The translations under genes were made by a program, and so were the position numbers. Source: a bacterium (GTDB lineage: Bacteria; Armatimonadota; Zipacnadia; Zipacnadales; Zipacnadaceae). From it: 64,000 nt of DNA. This document shows, in pieces, positions 32,621 to 41,751 of this stretch. The first letter of the stretch is position 1; each line of letters starts with the position of its first letter. The notes beneath the pieces are model-generated. The model worked only from the letters and a program-made list of their open reading frames with translations, did not search any database and was not told where the DNA came from. The DNA is taken from positions 186,001 through 250,000 of the forward strand of contig JAUWYY010000001.1 of the NCBI GenBank assembly GCA_030615605.1. Direction: 5' to 3'.

Positions 32621-33424
32621 ATGCCAGATGGAGCTATACGAAAGCATCCAAAAAGTATCGAGTACGACACTGTCAGTGATAGTTACGATTTGACACGGGG
32701 TGCCGGGAAGAAGAACGTGCAGCAACTGATAGAGCTCCTCACGCCCGTCGCCGACGCAGCTGTCCTCGACATAGGATGCGGCACAGGGAATTTCCTCCAA
32801 GAGCTTGACGGTCGGACCGGCCGCCTGGTTGGGTTGGACGTTTCGCAGGGCATGCTGGCCCAGGCAAAGGCCAAAGGCATAAATGCGGAACTCGTCCACG
32901 GCGATGCCTGTTCACTACCCTTTGAAGAAGAGGTCTTTGACGCAGCGTACTGTATCCAGGTCTTCCATCACATACGTGATACAGAGCGCCAGAAGTTCCT
33001 GGTAGAAGCACACCGAGTGCTCAAGAGCGAGGGGCGGTTTGCTATGCAGTCCTGCTCACACGAGCAGCTCCTCACATTCTGGGAATATCACTACTTCCCG
33101 ACATCGCTGGATCTGGATCGCAAGCGTATTCCGGATGTTCCGGCGATTATCGACATGCTCTCACGAACAGGCTTCGTTGATATCACTGTCCATCCGTGTC
33201 CTTTTGAGGGCTTCGGCAGGGGAAAGCCCGAACGACTCCTGAAGAAGGAGCATCGAGACGGCCTTTCTACGTTCGCTCTCCTGAGTGAACAGGAGATTAA
33301 AGAAGGTTGCCAGAAGATCAGAAATGACGTCCGATCCGGCAAAGCCCGAAAGATAGTAGAAGCCTTCGACCGGAAAGCAGAGCAAGTGGGCCGGGTGTCA
33401 TTTATACGGTGTTTGAAGGCGTGA
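32621..33424 (+). CDS. class I SAM-dependent methyltransferase
   Basis: A 267-residue methyltransferase. Motif I VLDIGCGTGNFLQEL and the following GRLVGLDVSQGMLAQAKAKG (SAM binding), NAELVHGDACSLPFEEEVFDAAYCIQVFHHI (motifs II-III) and AHRVLKSEGRFAMQSC are as in the UbiE/BioC superfamily. Substrate unknown. The frame is open from 32492, but the ATG at 32621 has the good ribosome site (ataggagg). Unrelated to the barrel upstream. Confidence 0.88.
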   Translation: MPDGAIRKHPKSIEYDTVSDSYDLTRGAGKKNVQQLIELLTPVADAAVLDIGCGTGNFLQELDGRTGRLVGLDVSQGMLAQAKAKGINAELVHGDACSLPFEEEVFDAAYCIQVFHHIRDTERQKFLVEAHRVLKSEGRFAMQSCSHEQLLTFWEYHYFPTSLDLDRKRIPDVPAIIDMLSRTGFVDITVHPCPFEGFGRGKPERLLKKEHRDGLSTFALLSEQEIKEGCQKIRNDVRSGKARKIVEAFDRKAEQVGRVSFIRCLKA

Positions 33425-33543
33425 CCACCACAAGAGGTGACGCGGCGAATTGTGCCGCTCGGGGAGTAGTGGAGGCCAGTCAACGAGGGAGCGGGCGGCC
33501 GTAGGATGATGTAGCGTCAGGCACGATTGGAGGGTGGTCGACG

Positions 33544-34095
33544 ATGGCTCTAATGGAAAGATCAGAACTCGCTAGCCGCATCAGAGCTGTCTCATTCTTG
33601 ACCGGGGACTTCAGGTTGCGATCCGGAAAGCAGAGTTCCTTCTATTGGGACAAGTACCGTTTCGAAAGCGACCCGGAGCTGTTGATGGCGATTGCGGAGG
33701 AACTTGAGGGACTTCTGCCGTCTTCCATCGACAAAGTAGCTGGTTTGGAGTTAGGTGGCATTCCACTAGCCACAGCACTTTCCCTCAGAACCGGCTTCCC
33801 ATGTCTCTACGTCCGCAAGACCGCCAAGGAATACGGCACCTGCAACCTCGTCGAGGGCGGCTTTCACCCAGGTGAGACTGCCGTAGTCGTAGAGGATGTC
33901 ATTACCGTGGGAGGACAGGTCTGTGCGTCGGTTGCCCAAATGCGAGAGGTAGGTCTCCGCGTTGAGCACGCAGTCTGTGTCATTGATCGAGAGGAGGGCG
34001 GAAGTGAGAAGCTTCGCGAGCTTGGGTGTTTCTTAGCTTCCATCTTCACTCAGGATGAACTGGAGACTCTGGCGCCCGCCGGCAGACACAGGTAG
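33544..34095 (+). CDS. pyrE: orotate phosphoribosyltransferase
   Basis: A 183-residue enzyme that makes OMP from orotate and PRPP in pyrimidine synthesis. Seen: LRSGKQSSFYWDKYRFESDP (orotate entry), VAGLELGGIPLATALS, VRKTAKEYGTCNLVEG (the flexible loop) and the PRPP motif AVVVEDVITVGGQV. Length is normal. It stands alone, without other pyr genes in the window. ATG at 33544 follows gattggagggtggtcg. Confidence 0.93.
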   Translation: MALMERSELASRIRAVSFLTGDFRLRSGKQSSFYWDKYRFESDPELLMAIAEELEGLLPSSIDKVAGLELGGIPLATALSLRTGFPCLYVRKTAKEYGTCNLVEGGFHPGETAVVVEDVITVGGQVCASVAQMREVGLRVEHAVCVIDREEGGSEKLRELGCFLASIFTQDELETLAPAGRHR

Positions 34096-34154
34096 GTGGG
34101 GTTGCCTGCAGAATACAGTGCCGAAGAGGTTGAGCTATTGCGCGCCCGCTTGAG

Positions 34155-34382
34155 ATGCTTAACTGGAGTGACAATGACACGCGTGTCAGAGAGGCAACGC
34201 CGAGCGATGTTCCGGCAATGCTGAAACTTCACGAGCGGGCGGCCCGAGAGGTGTGCAGCCGGGAGTACACTCCCGCCCAGATTGAGCCTTGGCTCAGTGG
34301 GCCGCGCCAGCCTCTAGAAACTATACAACCGGCTACCTCGTCTATCCATAGTGGTGATTGGTGGTGCCGCAGTTCGAGGTAA
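34155..34382 (+). pseudogene. truncated GNAT acetyltransferase remnant
   Basis: The first about 40 residues (VREATPSDVPAMLKLHERAA, then VCSREYTPAQIEPWLSGP) match the N-terminal part of a GNAT N-acetyltransferase. The acetyl-CoA-binding motif that should follow is missing: the frame turns into unrelated residues and stops inside the uvrB start region. I read it as a deletion joined at about 34310. Confidence 0.55.
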
Positions 34383-36346
34383 TATCTGAATATCAGCCCC
34401 GGGGCGACCAGCCCGTGGCAATCGAGCGACTCTCCCAGGGGATCAGTAGCGGCCTGAAACATCAGGTACTGCTGGGCATTACTGGCTCGGGTAAGACCTA
34501 CACGATAGCCAAAGTAATCGAGCAGGTGCAGAAGCCCACTCTGGTAATTGTCCACAACAAGACCCTGGCTGGCCAGTTGTGCGCGGAGTTCCGCGATTTT
34601 TTCCCCAACAATGCCGTCGAGTACTTCGTCAGCTACTACGACTACTACCAGCCGGAGGCCTACCTGCCGCAGACTGACACCTACATCGAGAAGGATTCGT
34701 CTATCAATGATGAAATCGAGCGGCTGCGGCATTCGGCCACCCAGGCGGTGATGCAGCGCCGCGATGTGGTCGTAGTTGCCTCAGTCTCGTGCATCTACGG
34801 CCTGGGTTCCCCCGACACGTACCAGGAGATCATCCTTGATCTGTCCTGTGGCCAGCAGATCGAGCGCGACGAGATACTGCGGCAACTGGTGCGTATGCAG
34901 TTCTCCCGCAATGATCTGGCCCCCGAGCGCGGACAGTTCCGTGTGCGGGGTGACGTTATCGAAATCCACCCGGTAGACGAAGACCTCATTATTCGCATCG
35001 AATTGCAGGGCAGGCGAGTGGAGCGGATTATGACGCTCGACGAGCTGACCGGCGAGATCCTCGAAGAACAGGGCCGGACAGTTGTCTTTCCCGCCACCCA
35101 CTTCGTGGCTTCCCAGGATCGTCTGGAGGACGCCCTGGTTTCTATCCAGCAGGAGCTGAAGGAGCGACTAAAGTGGTTTGAAGAGCGCGGGCGCATTCTG
35201 GAAGCCCAGCGTCTGGAGCAGCGCACCCGCTACGATATGGAGATGATCCGGGAGATCGGCTACTGCCAGGGCATCGAGAACTATTCGCGGCATATTGACG
35301 ACCGCCCGGTGGGCGCGCCCCCTCACACGCTGATGGATTACTTTCCTGATGACTACCTGCTGATCATTGATGAATCGCACCAGACGATTCCGCAACTGCA
35401 CGCTATGCACGAGGGCGACCGCTCGCGCAAGAAGAGCCTGGTCGCGCATGGCTTTCGCCTGCCGTCGGCCTTCGATAATCGGCCGTTCCGCTTTGAAGAG
35501 TTTGAAGAGCGGGTTGGGCAGGTGGTCTACACCTCGGCAACGCCTGGTGATTATGAACTCGATCATGCCGACCAGGTCGTTGAACTGATTGTGCGCCCAA
35601 CTGGTCTGGTTGATCCCCCCGTGGAAGTCCGGCCCACTGAGGGGCAGATTGATGATCTGGTTGCCGAAATCAAGCAACGTGTGGAGAAGCAGCAGCGTGT
35701 TTTGGTAACTACCCTGACCAAGCGGATGGCGGAGGACCTGGCCGAATATCTGGCCGAGTTGGGAGTCCGAGTCCAATATATGCACTCGGATATCCAAACG
35801 CTGGAACGCTCCGAGCTGTTGCGCAATCTGCGGCTGGGCGAATACGATGTGCTCGTCGGCATTAACCTGCTGCGAGAGGGTCTGGACCTGCCGGAGGTCT
35901 CGCTGGTGGCCATCCTCGATGCTGACCGCCAGGGGTTCTTGCGCTCGGAGACCTCGCTGATTCAAATAATGGGGCGAGCGTCCCGCCATGTCGAGGGCCA
36001 GGTTATTATGTATGCTGACCGGGTCACCGCCGCGATGCAGGCGGCCATTGACGAAGCCGAGCGGCGCCGCACCAAGCAGATTGCCTACAATGAAGAGCAC
36101 GGCATAACTCCGCAGACCGTCACGAAGGCGGTGCGCGAGACCATCCGCTCCGCCCAGCGGGCGCGGGAGCGAGCCATCAAAGAGATTATGCCGGAGGCTC
36201 CCGAGGAGTTGGAGACCGACGAGCTGGCGGAGATTATCGCTGCGCTGGAGGCGGAGATGAAGCAGGCCGCCGCCGACCTGGAGTTCGAACGCGCCGCTCA
36301 GATCCGCGACGAAATCGAAGAGCTGAAGGCGCTGCAAAGAACTTAG
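34358..36346 (+). CDS. uvrB: excinuclease ABC subunit B
   Basis: A full-length (662-residue) UvrB, the damage-verification helicase of nucleotide excision repair. Walker A GITGSGKT at residues 40-47, the beta-hairpin region [20 protein letters not shown], helicase motif [51 protein letters not shown] and [15 protein letters not shown] are all intact, and a C-terminal UVR domain ([19 protein letters not shown]) is present. GTG start. The uvrC gene lies 408 bases downstream after a small membrane gene, an uncommon but plausible operon. Confidence 0.97.
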   Translation: MVVPQFEVISEYQPRGDQPVAIERLSQGISSGLKHQVLLGITGSGKTYTIAKVIEQVQKPTLVIVHNKTLAGQLCAEFRDFFPNNAVEYFVSYYDYYQPEAYLPQTDTYIEKDSSINDEIERLRHSATQAVMQRRDVVVVASVSCIYGLGSPDTYQEIILDLSCGQQIERDEILRQLVRMQFSRNDLAPERGQFRVRGDVIEIHPVDEDLIIRIELQGRRVERIMTLDELTGEILEEQGRTVVFPATHFVASQDRLEDALVSIQQELKERLKWFEERGRILEAQRLEQRTRYDMEMIREIGYCQGIENYSRHIDDRPVGAPPHTLMDYFPDDYLLIIDESHQTIPQLHAMHEGDRSRKKSLVAHGFRLPSAFDNRPFRFEEFEERVGQVVYTSATPGDYELDHADQVVELIVRPTGLVDPPVEVRPTEGQIDDLVAEIKQRVEKQQRVLVTTLTKRMAEDLAEYLAELGVRVQYMHSDIQTLERSELLRNLRLGEYDVLVGINLLREGLDLPEVSLVAILDADRQGFLRSETSLIQIMGRASRHVEGQVIMYADRVTAAMQAAIDEAERRRTKQIAYNEEHGITPQTVTKAVRETIRSAQRARERAIKEIMPEAPEELETDELAEIIAALEAEMKQAAADLEFERAAQIRDEIEELKALQRT

Positions 36347-36378
36347 AGATGCTACGATTAGTCTGGAGGGGGAACAAC

Positions 36379-36768
36379 ATGAAATGGTGGAGGCGCCCTC
36401 TGGGATCTGAGAAGATGAGAGAAATCTCCCGGCATATGACAATAGTCGAGCACCTGAAGGGTTGCGTGTATGCCATGGCTTGGGGTCTGTGGGGTGCCTG
36501 CACAGTAGTGATGCCCTTTGCGATTTTCACGGCGTCGTTGGCAGGGTCGTTCGCAGTGCGGGATGAACCGCAGGCTGAGATGCTGCCGCTTGTCTTTCAC
36601 ACCATCTCGGTCCCGTGGCCCACGTGGCCCGTAGCGTTGTGTATCCTACTGGTTGCGCTGGCCATCAACATTCCTCTGGTGATCTACTTCAGGAGAAAGC
36701 TGAAGAAGTTTTTTGCTTCCACCAAATGGGCCAGATCGCAGGGCTATACGGTGGATGACCTCTATTGA
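36379..36768 (+). CDS. two-helix membrane protein between uvrB and uvrC
   Basis: A 129-residue protein with two membrane helices (about residues 31-60, GLWGACTVVMPFAIFTASLAG, and 82-101, ALCILLVALAINIPLVIYF) and a basic C-terminal tail (FRRKLKKFFASTKWA). The ATG at 36379 has a very strong ribosome site (ggaggggg). The end overlaps the uvrC start by 14 bases. No family recognised, and no known link to excision repair. Confidence 0.65.
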   Translation: MKWWRRPLGSEKMREISRHMTIVEHLKGCVYAMAWGLWGACTVVMPFAIFTASLAGSFAVRDEPQAEMLPLVFHTISVPWPTWPVALCILLVALAINIPLVIYFRRKLKKFFASTKWARSQGYTVDDLY

Positions 36769-38674
36769 TTCTTCTATGGACCTTGAAGCCAAGCTAAAAA
36801 CTGTTCCTGATCAGCCCGGGGCCTATCTGATTAAGGATGGCGAGGGCAATGTCCTGTACATAGGCAAGGCCAGCTCGCTGCGCAAGCGCCTGCGCCAGCA
36901 TTTTCGCAATGAGGCCAAAGGCAGCCCCTGGCACCAGATTATGATCAGGCGGGCCACCGACTTTGATTTCATCCTGGCCCGCTCCGACCTGGAAGCGCTC
37001 ATCCTGGAAGCCAACCTTATCAAGGAGCACCAGCCGCGGTTCAACGTCCAGCTCGCCGACGGTAAGAGTTACCCGTATATCAAGATAACCGACGAGCTAT
37101 TCCCCCGGCTGATGCTGGTGCGCGATTTGCCCAAGGACGCCCGGCCAGCCTCCGGTCGCGTCATCCGCCGTGGCTTCCACGACCCCAAGCGCCAGGAGGT
37201 CCACTACCGGAGCAGCGGCAAGCTTTTCGGCCCTTATCCTAACTCCAGGGCGATGCGCCGCACTATGCGACTGGCCAGCCAGTTTCTTGGTGTCCGCTCC
37301 TGCCGGAAGGAACTGGACGGGACGCGGGGGGGCCGGCCCTGCCTGAACTACCACATCAAGCGCTGTGTCGGCCCGTGCACCGGCGAGGTCAGTCAGGAGG
37401 ACTATGCTGCAATTATCCGACAAGTCGAGTTGTTTCTGGCAGGCCGGTCCGACCAGATAGTTGACCAGCTTGAGGAGCAGATGCGGCAGGCGGCTGATCA
37501 GCTCGAATTCGAGCGGGCGGCGGTGCTGCGTGATAAGCTGTCCAGCCTGCGGCGGGTGCTGGAAGACCAGGTGATGGCCTCCACGGATGCCCGCGATGAG
37601 GATGTGATAGCGGTTGCGACTGATAAGCAGCGGGCGCTGGTGGTGCTGATGACCGTCAGAGCGGGCAAGCTGGTCAACCAGCAGCGATTCCCCTTGTTGC
37701 ATACGGCCGCACGCAGCGAGGCCGAGATCCTCGATGCCTTTATGACTCATCACTACACCCGCGCGGGCTGGGCGCCCCAGCTGGTGTTAGTCTCTCGCGA
37801 GTTGCCCGATATGACAAAGTGGGCGGATATGCTCAGCGAATTGCGTGGCTCGCAGGTAGAGGTGCGCTGGCCGCTGAGGGGCGAGAAACGCAGGCTAATC
37901 GAGTTGGCCCAGCGTAATGCCCAGGTGCAGTTGATGCAAATGAGCGAGGCCCGCGGCCAGCGGCGGGAGGCTGCCGCTGCAGCGCTGTCGGATCTTGCCG
38001 AAATGCTCCAACTGGCTGAGCCACCACATCGTATTGAATGCTATGATGTCTCCAATATCGGTGGCGAGCATGCCACCGCCTCGATGGTTGTCTTCACTGA
38101 GGGTGTGGCTGACAAGGACAGCTACCGGCGCTTCAGGATGCGCCAGACCGCGGATAAGCCCGATGATTACGCAATGATGCGCGAAGTGCTCACCCGTCGG
38201 CTGGGGCGAGCCCAGGCTAGGGATGAAAAATTCCTGCCGCTGCCCGATTTGATAGTGATGGATGGCGGCAAGGGGCAGCTTAACGTGGCGGTGCAGGTAC
38301 TGGATGATGCCATAATGGACATTGCCGTGGTGGCACTGGCCAAGCAGGAAGAGGAAGTCTTCGTCCCGGAACAGCCTGAGCCAGTTGCCAGTGGGCCGTA
38401 CCCGCGGGCGTTGCTGCTGCTCCAGCGCGTCCGTGACGAAGCGCACCGCTTTGCTGTTACCCACCATCGAGCCTTGCGCGGCAAGGCGATGACCAAGTCG
38501 GTGCTTGACGATATTCCCGGCATTGGCCCGCGCCGTCGCCAGGAGCTGCTCAAGGCTTTTCCCTCGGTGGTGGCAATGAGCCAGGCGACGGTTGAGGAGC
38601 TGGCCGCGGTGCCGGCTATGAACCGCCCGGCCGCCCAGAGCTTGCTTGAGCATCTCACCAAGCTGGCGCAGTAA
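36755..38674 (+). CDS. uvrC: excinuclease ABC subunit C
   Basis: A 639-residue UvrC, the nuclease that incises on both sides of a lesion. GIY-YIG domain at the start (PGAYLIKDGEGNVLYIGKAS), cysteine-rich segment CLNYHIKRCVGPCTGEV, UVR domain (AADQLEFERAAVLRDKLSSL), the RNase-H-like endonuclease region (IECYDVSNIGGEHATASMVVF, IVMDGGKGQLNVA, MDGG with active-site Asp) and a C-terminal helix-hairpin-helix (DIPGIGPRRRQELLKAF). All parts intact. Start at ATG 36755; ATG 36776 is the other candidate. Overlaps the membrane gene upstream. Confidence 0.95.
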   Translation: MTSIDSSMDLEAKLKTVPDQPGAYLIKDGEGNVLYIGKASSLRKRLRQHFRNEAKGSPWHQIMIRRATDFDFILARSDLEALILEANLIKEHQPRFNVQLADGKSYPYIKITDELFPRLMLVRDLPKDARPASGRVIRRGFHDPKRQEVHYRSSGKLFGPYPNSRAMRRTMRLASQFLGVRSCRKELDGTRGGRPCLNYHIKRCVGPCTGEVSQEDYAAIIRQVELFLAGRSDQIVDQLEEQMRQAADQLEFERAAVLRDKLSSLRRVLEDQVMASTDARDEDVIAVATDKQRALVVLMTVRAGKLVNQQRFPLLHTAARSEAEILDAFMTHHYTRAGWAPQLVLVSRELPDMTKWADMLSELRGSQVEVRWPLRGEKRRLIELAQRNAQVQLMQMSEARGQRREAAAAALSDLAEMLQLAEPPHRIECYDVSNIGGEHATASMVVFTEGVADKDSYRRFRMRQTADKPDDYAMMREVLTRRLGRAQARDEKFLPLPDLIVMDGGKGQLNVAVQVLDDAIMDIAVVALAKQEEEVFVPEQPEPVASGPYPRALLLLQRVRDEAHRFAVTHHRALRGKAMTKSVLDDIPGIGPRRRQELLKAFPSVVAMSQATVEELAAVPAMNRPAAQSLLEHLTKLAQ

Positions 38675-38748
38675 CTGTGGGCTGGAGGCAGGAATTGGGA
38701 GCACCGACAGGGAAGAGTGGAATGGTATTCTATAGGTGAGGTGACGGC

Positions 38749-39300
38749 ATGGAAAGCCGAGATACAATCTGGAAACGGATGAGCTGGGTATGGCGAATAG
38801 GCGCAGTACTTGGGCTAGTTGGTGGGCTGACCTGCGGGACATGGGTGCCGTATCTTCACTTTCGGCATGTCGCTGAGTCCGGAGTGGTGTCGTCGCTCGT
38901 CGTATCGATACTGTTTGCTATTTCCGCTTGCGCAGTGGTGATCGTCTACCTGTGTTGGGTAAACCTGATCGGGTCCGGGAAGTACGCCGGACTATGGGCG
39001 TTCACGTGGTTGATGTCCATGTTCTTCGTAGAGAGGGTACCAATTCCCAAAGGATATGGCGCGTTCAGCGATTCAGTTTGGTGGAGGTTCACAGCTTTGA
39101 TACTGCCCTCCATTCAGATGTGGATTGGTCTCGAAGCTGGACGCATTTGGCGGCTGGGCGCGGACCCGTCAGAATTGTGGTACTCCGAACCGCGATGGTG
39201 GAAGGAAATGAAGCGACCACCTCTCTGGGTTTGGCGCCTGATGTGTGGCGCACTTGTCGCCAGCTTGATTGGGGCGTCGCTGTACGTTTACCCGTGGTAG
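38749..39300 (+). CDS. membrane protein, unknown
   Basis: A 183-residue protein with about five membrane helices (residues about 15-35, 45-68, 77-90, 107-125, 160-180). Aromatic-rich loops (WWRFTALILPSIQMWIGL, LWYSEPRWWKEMKRPPLWVWRL). The ATG has a good ribosome site (aggtgaggtgacggc). No recognisable family. It might be linked to the CPBP protease downstream (51-base gap), but only adjacency supports this. Confidence 0.65.
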   Translation: MESRDTIWKRMSWVWRIGAVLGLVGGLTCGTWVPYLHFRHVAESGVVSSLVVSILFAISACAVVIVYLCWVNLIGSGKYAGLWAFTWLMSMFFVERVPIPKGYGAFSDSVWWRFTALILPSIQMWIGLEAGRIWRLGADPSELWYSEPRWWKEMKRPPLWVWRLMCGALVASLIGASLYVYPW

Positions 39301-39351
39301 TTGGACGGTCGAGCGCGCTTTGAGCGCTTGACGGGCAGGTCCGGATAAACT

Positions 39352-40050
39352 ATGGACAGCCAGCGACCCGAACACGACTATGCCGAAGACTTCTCGTCGG
39401 AACGACGGCGGATGCCCCCTCCGGTGCGTGAGTCCGCCGGGCTGATCCTGGCGGTTGCTCTACTGGCTGTTGTCTACTACCACGCTGGCAGCCCCCGCCA
39501 GCACCTCTATTGGTGGGCCGGCCTGAATTTCGTGGTGCTTTTCGGTGTGCCGGCGTTACTCATCAAGTTGGTCTGGCGCGAGAGTCTGAGTAGTTACGGG
39601 CTGCGCTGGGGCCGGGCCAGAACCTGGGGCAAGTATGTATTGTTCTTTGGTCTGGTGCTGCTGCCGGTACTGTTCGCTGCCAGCTATCTACCCTCGCTGC
39701 GCAGTTATTATCCAATCTATGAGCAGGCCAGACTTGAATTGGGCGCGCGGCTGTTGTCGGTAGCAGTGTGGGGAGTCTATTTCTTTGCCTGGGAGTTTTT
39801 CTTTCGCGGCTTTCTACTGAATCTTCTGGCGCTGCGCTACGGTGCGTTCGCCATCATCATTCAGACTGTGCCCTTTGTTATGATGCACTTTGCCAAGCCG
39901 GAGGTGGAAACCTTCGCGGCGGTCATTGCGGGGCTGGCCCTTGGGGTGATGTGCTACCACGGCAAATCGTTCCTGGGCGCATGGCTGCTGCACTGGGGTG
40001 CGGCGACCTTCCTCGACCAGCTAGTCATCTGGCACGGGCCAGGACCTTAG
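39352..40050 (+). CDS. CPBP family intramembrane metalloprotease
   Basis: A 232-residue integral membrane protein of the CPBP (Rce1/Abi) family, metal-dependent proteases that cleave within or near the membrane. About six helices. The motif WEFFFRG near residue 146 corresponds to the family's E-E-x-x-x-R signature with the first Glu replaced by Trp, and FVMMHFAKPEVETF supplies the F-x-x-x-H motif; GVMCYHGKSFLGAWLLHWGA is the third conserved segment with His. Substrates unknown; bacterial members often process signal or bacteriocin-type peptides. Confidence 0.85.
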   Translation: MDSQRPEHDYAEDFSSERRRMPPPVRESAGLILAVALLAVVYYHAGSPRQHLYWWAGLNFVVLFGVPALLIKLVWRESLSSYGLRWGRARTWGKYVLFFGLVLLPVLFAASYLPSLRSYYPIYEQARLELGARLLSVAVWGVYFFAWEFFFRGFLLNLLALRYGAFAIIIQTVPFVMMHFAKPEVETFAAVIAGLALGVMCYHGKSFLGAWLLHWGAATFLDQLVIWHGPGP

Positions 40051-40065
40051 TAGTGAAACTGTCAC

Positions 40066-40665
40066 TCATCGCTGAGTGCCCTCAAGCACCGTGACCACGA
40101 AATCGTTGCCCTCGAAGTCTAGTTTAGAAACTTGATAATATGGCGGCTCGCTCCTGATATTGAGTGGCGAGGTTACCTGCAGGCGGTAACGTTCCGGGTG
40201 CCAAAGCTGAGAGTAGGCCCTCCTTTTGTGTACCACATCCAGCCGATGGGATAGTTTATCAAGTATATCTTGTGTACCTTGGCCGCGCTCGTGAAACATG
40301 TCGAGGCTGTACCAGACGTCGAAAGAGAAGCTGTGAGCGCGCTGCTCGGCTTGTTCCCCTGTGAGTGGCAGAGGATGTCCATAGCGCAATGGGATTCGGG
40401 CGACCATGTGTTCAGTACCGTCTTCTTGCACTTGAACTAGGCATAGATAAGCCTTGGGCAGCTCACGGGAATTGTGCAACACTTGCACACTGACTCTTGC
40501 TCGAACCATCTCGAGAGGGCGATAGCTCCCGCGAGACGAGAGGAATACAGGCGCTATGATAACGTAAGCCGATATGATAACGAATGCAATGGCGGCCTTC
40601 CTGGCCAAGAATATCCCCAGGGAACCTCGGGTGCCCGTATTCTTGGTTGGTGCCGGATCAGTCAT
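40066..40665 (-). CDS. single-pass membrane protein, unknown
   Basis: A 199-residue protein with one N-terminal membrane helix (residues about 20-42, FLARKAAIAFVIISAYVIIAPVFL) and a soluble, probably periplasmic body of mixed strands (VSVQVLHNSRELPKAYLCLVQ, QLWHPERYRLQVTSP). No recognisable family. Start overlaps the stop of the upstream gene by 4 bases (ATGA), so the pair is coupled and last in the minus-strand operon that begins with the DNA methylase. Confidence 0.6.
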   Translation of the reverse strand: MTDPAPTKNTGTRGSLGIFLARKAAIAFVIISAYVIIAPVFLSSRGSYRPLEMVRARVSVQVLHNSRELPKAYLCLVQVQEDGTEHMVARIPLRYGHPLPLTGEQAEQRAHSFSFDVWYSLDMFHERGQGTQDILDKLSHRLDVVHKRRAYSQLWHPERYRLQVTSPLNIRSEPPYYQVSKLDFEGNDFVVTVLEGTQR

Positions 40666-41132
40666 TGCGTCTCCCTGATCAAGTCAAAATCGGCGTCTGA
40701 ACGCGGTCCTGATATGGTATGGTCGGGCGGCTCGGCGCGCCAGCCGGCGGGGGCCTCAATGGACAGATTGATTTCGCCACTCACCCTGTCGTCCTGCTCC
40801 CATTCTCCTGACCGATAGTACCCGTGCACCCTCGCACCCGGCAGCATCAGTTCGTAGTCAGCGACGGAGGGACTTCTCTCCCGGTCTGAATAGTAAGGGC
40901 CTCCGCGCTCGCCGCTACCCGTATTACTGGAGTAAGCAAAGTTGAACTCAGGCAGGGACGGTTCAGTCGTTCGAACCACTCCGCTTACGAGGATCTGTTC
41001 TTCTAAACGGTATGTAAGCCGGTAGTTTGTAGATCCAATATACCAGCAAAACCCCAGCCAAATTGCCAGGGCAAGAAGTACCGCGAAAAGCAGGTCGGAT
41101 TTGGTGATGAAAAACCTCTTTCTATGCCACAT
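40662..41132 (-). CDS. single-pass membrane protein, unknown
   Basis: A 156-residue protein with one helix near the N-terminus (SDLLFAVLLALAIWLGFCWYI) followed by a soluble domain rich in Ser, Gly and Glu (GERGGPYYSDRERSPSVADYE). Start ATG at 41132 has a strong ribosome site (gggaggtatc); the frame is open to 41174 but starts there are poorer. It resembles the following gene in layout only (one helix, then a small beta domain). Unknown function. Confidence 0.6.
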   Translation of the reverse strand: MWHRKRFFITKSDLLFAVLLALAIWLGFCWYIGSTNYRLTYRLEEQILVSGVVRTTEPSLPEFNFAYSSNTGSGERGGPYYSDRERSPSVADYELMLPGARVHGYYRSGEWEQDDRVSGEINLSIEAPAGWRAEPPDHTISGPRSDADFDLIRETQ

Positions 41133-41174
41133 GATACCTCCCCGACAGAGCCTACTCTTCCCTGTTCCGCACAA

Positions 41175-41744
41175 CTACGTCTGCGCTTCCAGATCGGACT
41201 GCGAAAACACTTCCGCCTCGAAGCAGAGCAGTTCGGTGTCATCCTGCCGCCAGGCTTCCGGAGGCAGGCCGGCCTTGAGGCAGGTGTGTTCGAGGAACTC
41301 CTCGCGGTCCCAGCCCCATTCCACCGGTACTTGCGGCAGCAGCAGGCCGCGATAAGGTCCCTGGGAGATCACCAGCCCGTGGCGGCCTATTTCGATCTCC
41401 TCGACATCGGCGACCGGCTCCAGCGGCGTCAGCGCCGAGATTTCTATGCTGATATCGGGAAGCTCCTCGGAGGTAACTGGAGTGAAGCGCGGATCGCGCA
41501 GCGCCGCCGACTGAGCGTTATCCGCCACCGCCTCGATCAGCGACACGCGAGGCTCGATATAGCCGATGCAACCCCGCAATTGCCCCGCTTTCTTGAGTGT
41601 GACGAACGCGCCGCGAGGCTCTAGCAGCTCGGGATCATCGGCAGCCAGGTCAGGCATAGGCGCGCCTGTTACTGCTGCCGTTATCGCCTGGCGAGCGACC
41701 TCAATCAGCCGACGCTTCTGCTCCTCATTGAGCATAGTCCTCAC
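41175..41744 (-). CDS. AMMECR1-family protein (AmmeMemoRadiSam system protein A)
   Basis: A 189-residue AMMECR1 protein. Family sites: RGAFVTLKKAGQLRGCIGYIEP with the LRGCIG motif, ALRDPRFTPVTSEELPDISIEISALTPLEPV and GLLLPQVPVEWGWDREEFLEHTCLKAGLPPEAW. In the AmmeMemoRadiSam system a radical-SAM enzyme, an AMMECR1 protein and a Memo dioxygenase-like protein occur together and the product is unknown; neither partner is in this window. It is 7 bases after the DNA methylase stop, suggesting co-transcription without functional link being clear. Confidence 0.92.
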   Translation of the reverse strand: MRTMLNEEQKRRLIEVARQAITAAVTGAPMPDLAADDPELLEPRGAFVTLKKAGQLRGCIGYIEPRVSLIEAVADNAQSAALRDPRFTPVTSEELPDISIEISALTPLEPVADVEEIEIGRHGLVISQGPYRGLLLPQVPVEWGWDREEFLEHTCLKAGLPPEAWRQDDTELLCFEAEVFSQSDLEAQT

Positions 41745-41751
41745 CTGCTTG

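Noticed and set aside
35168-36442. A 424-codon open frame on the minus strand opposite uvrB
   Set aside because: It is antisense to a fully conserved uvrB, has no recognisable motifs and is explained by GC-rich codon bias opening the opposite frame.
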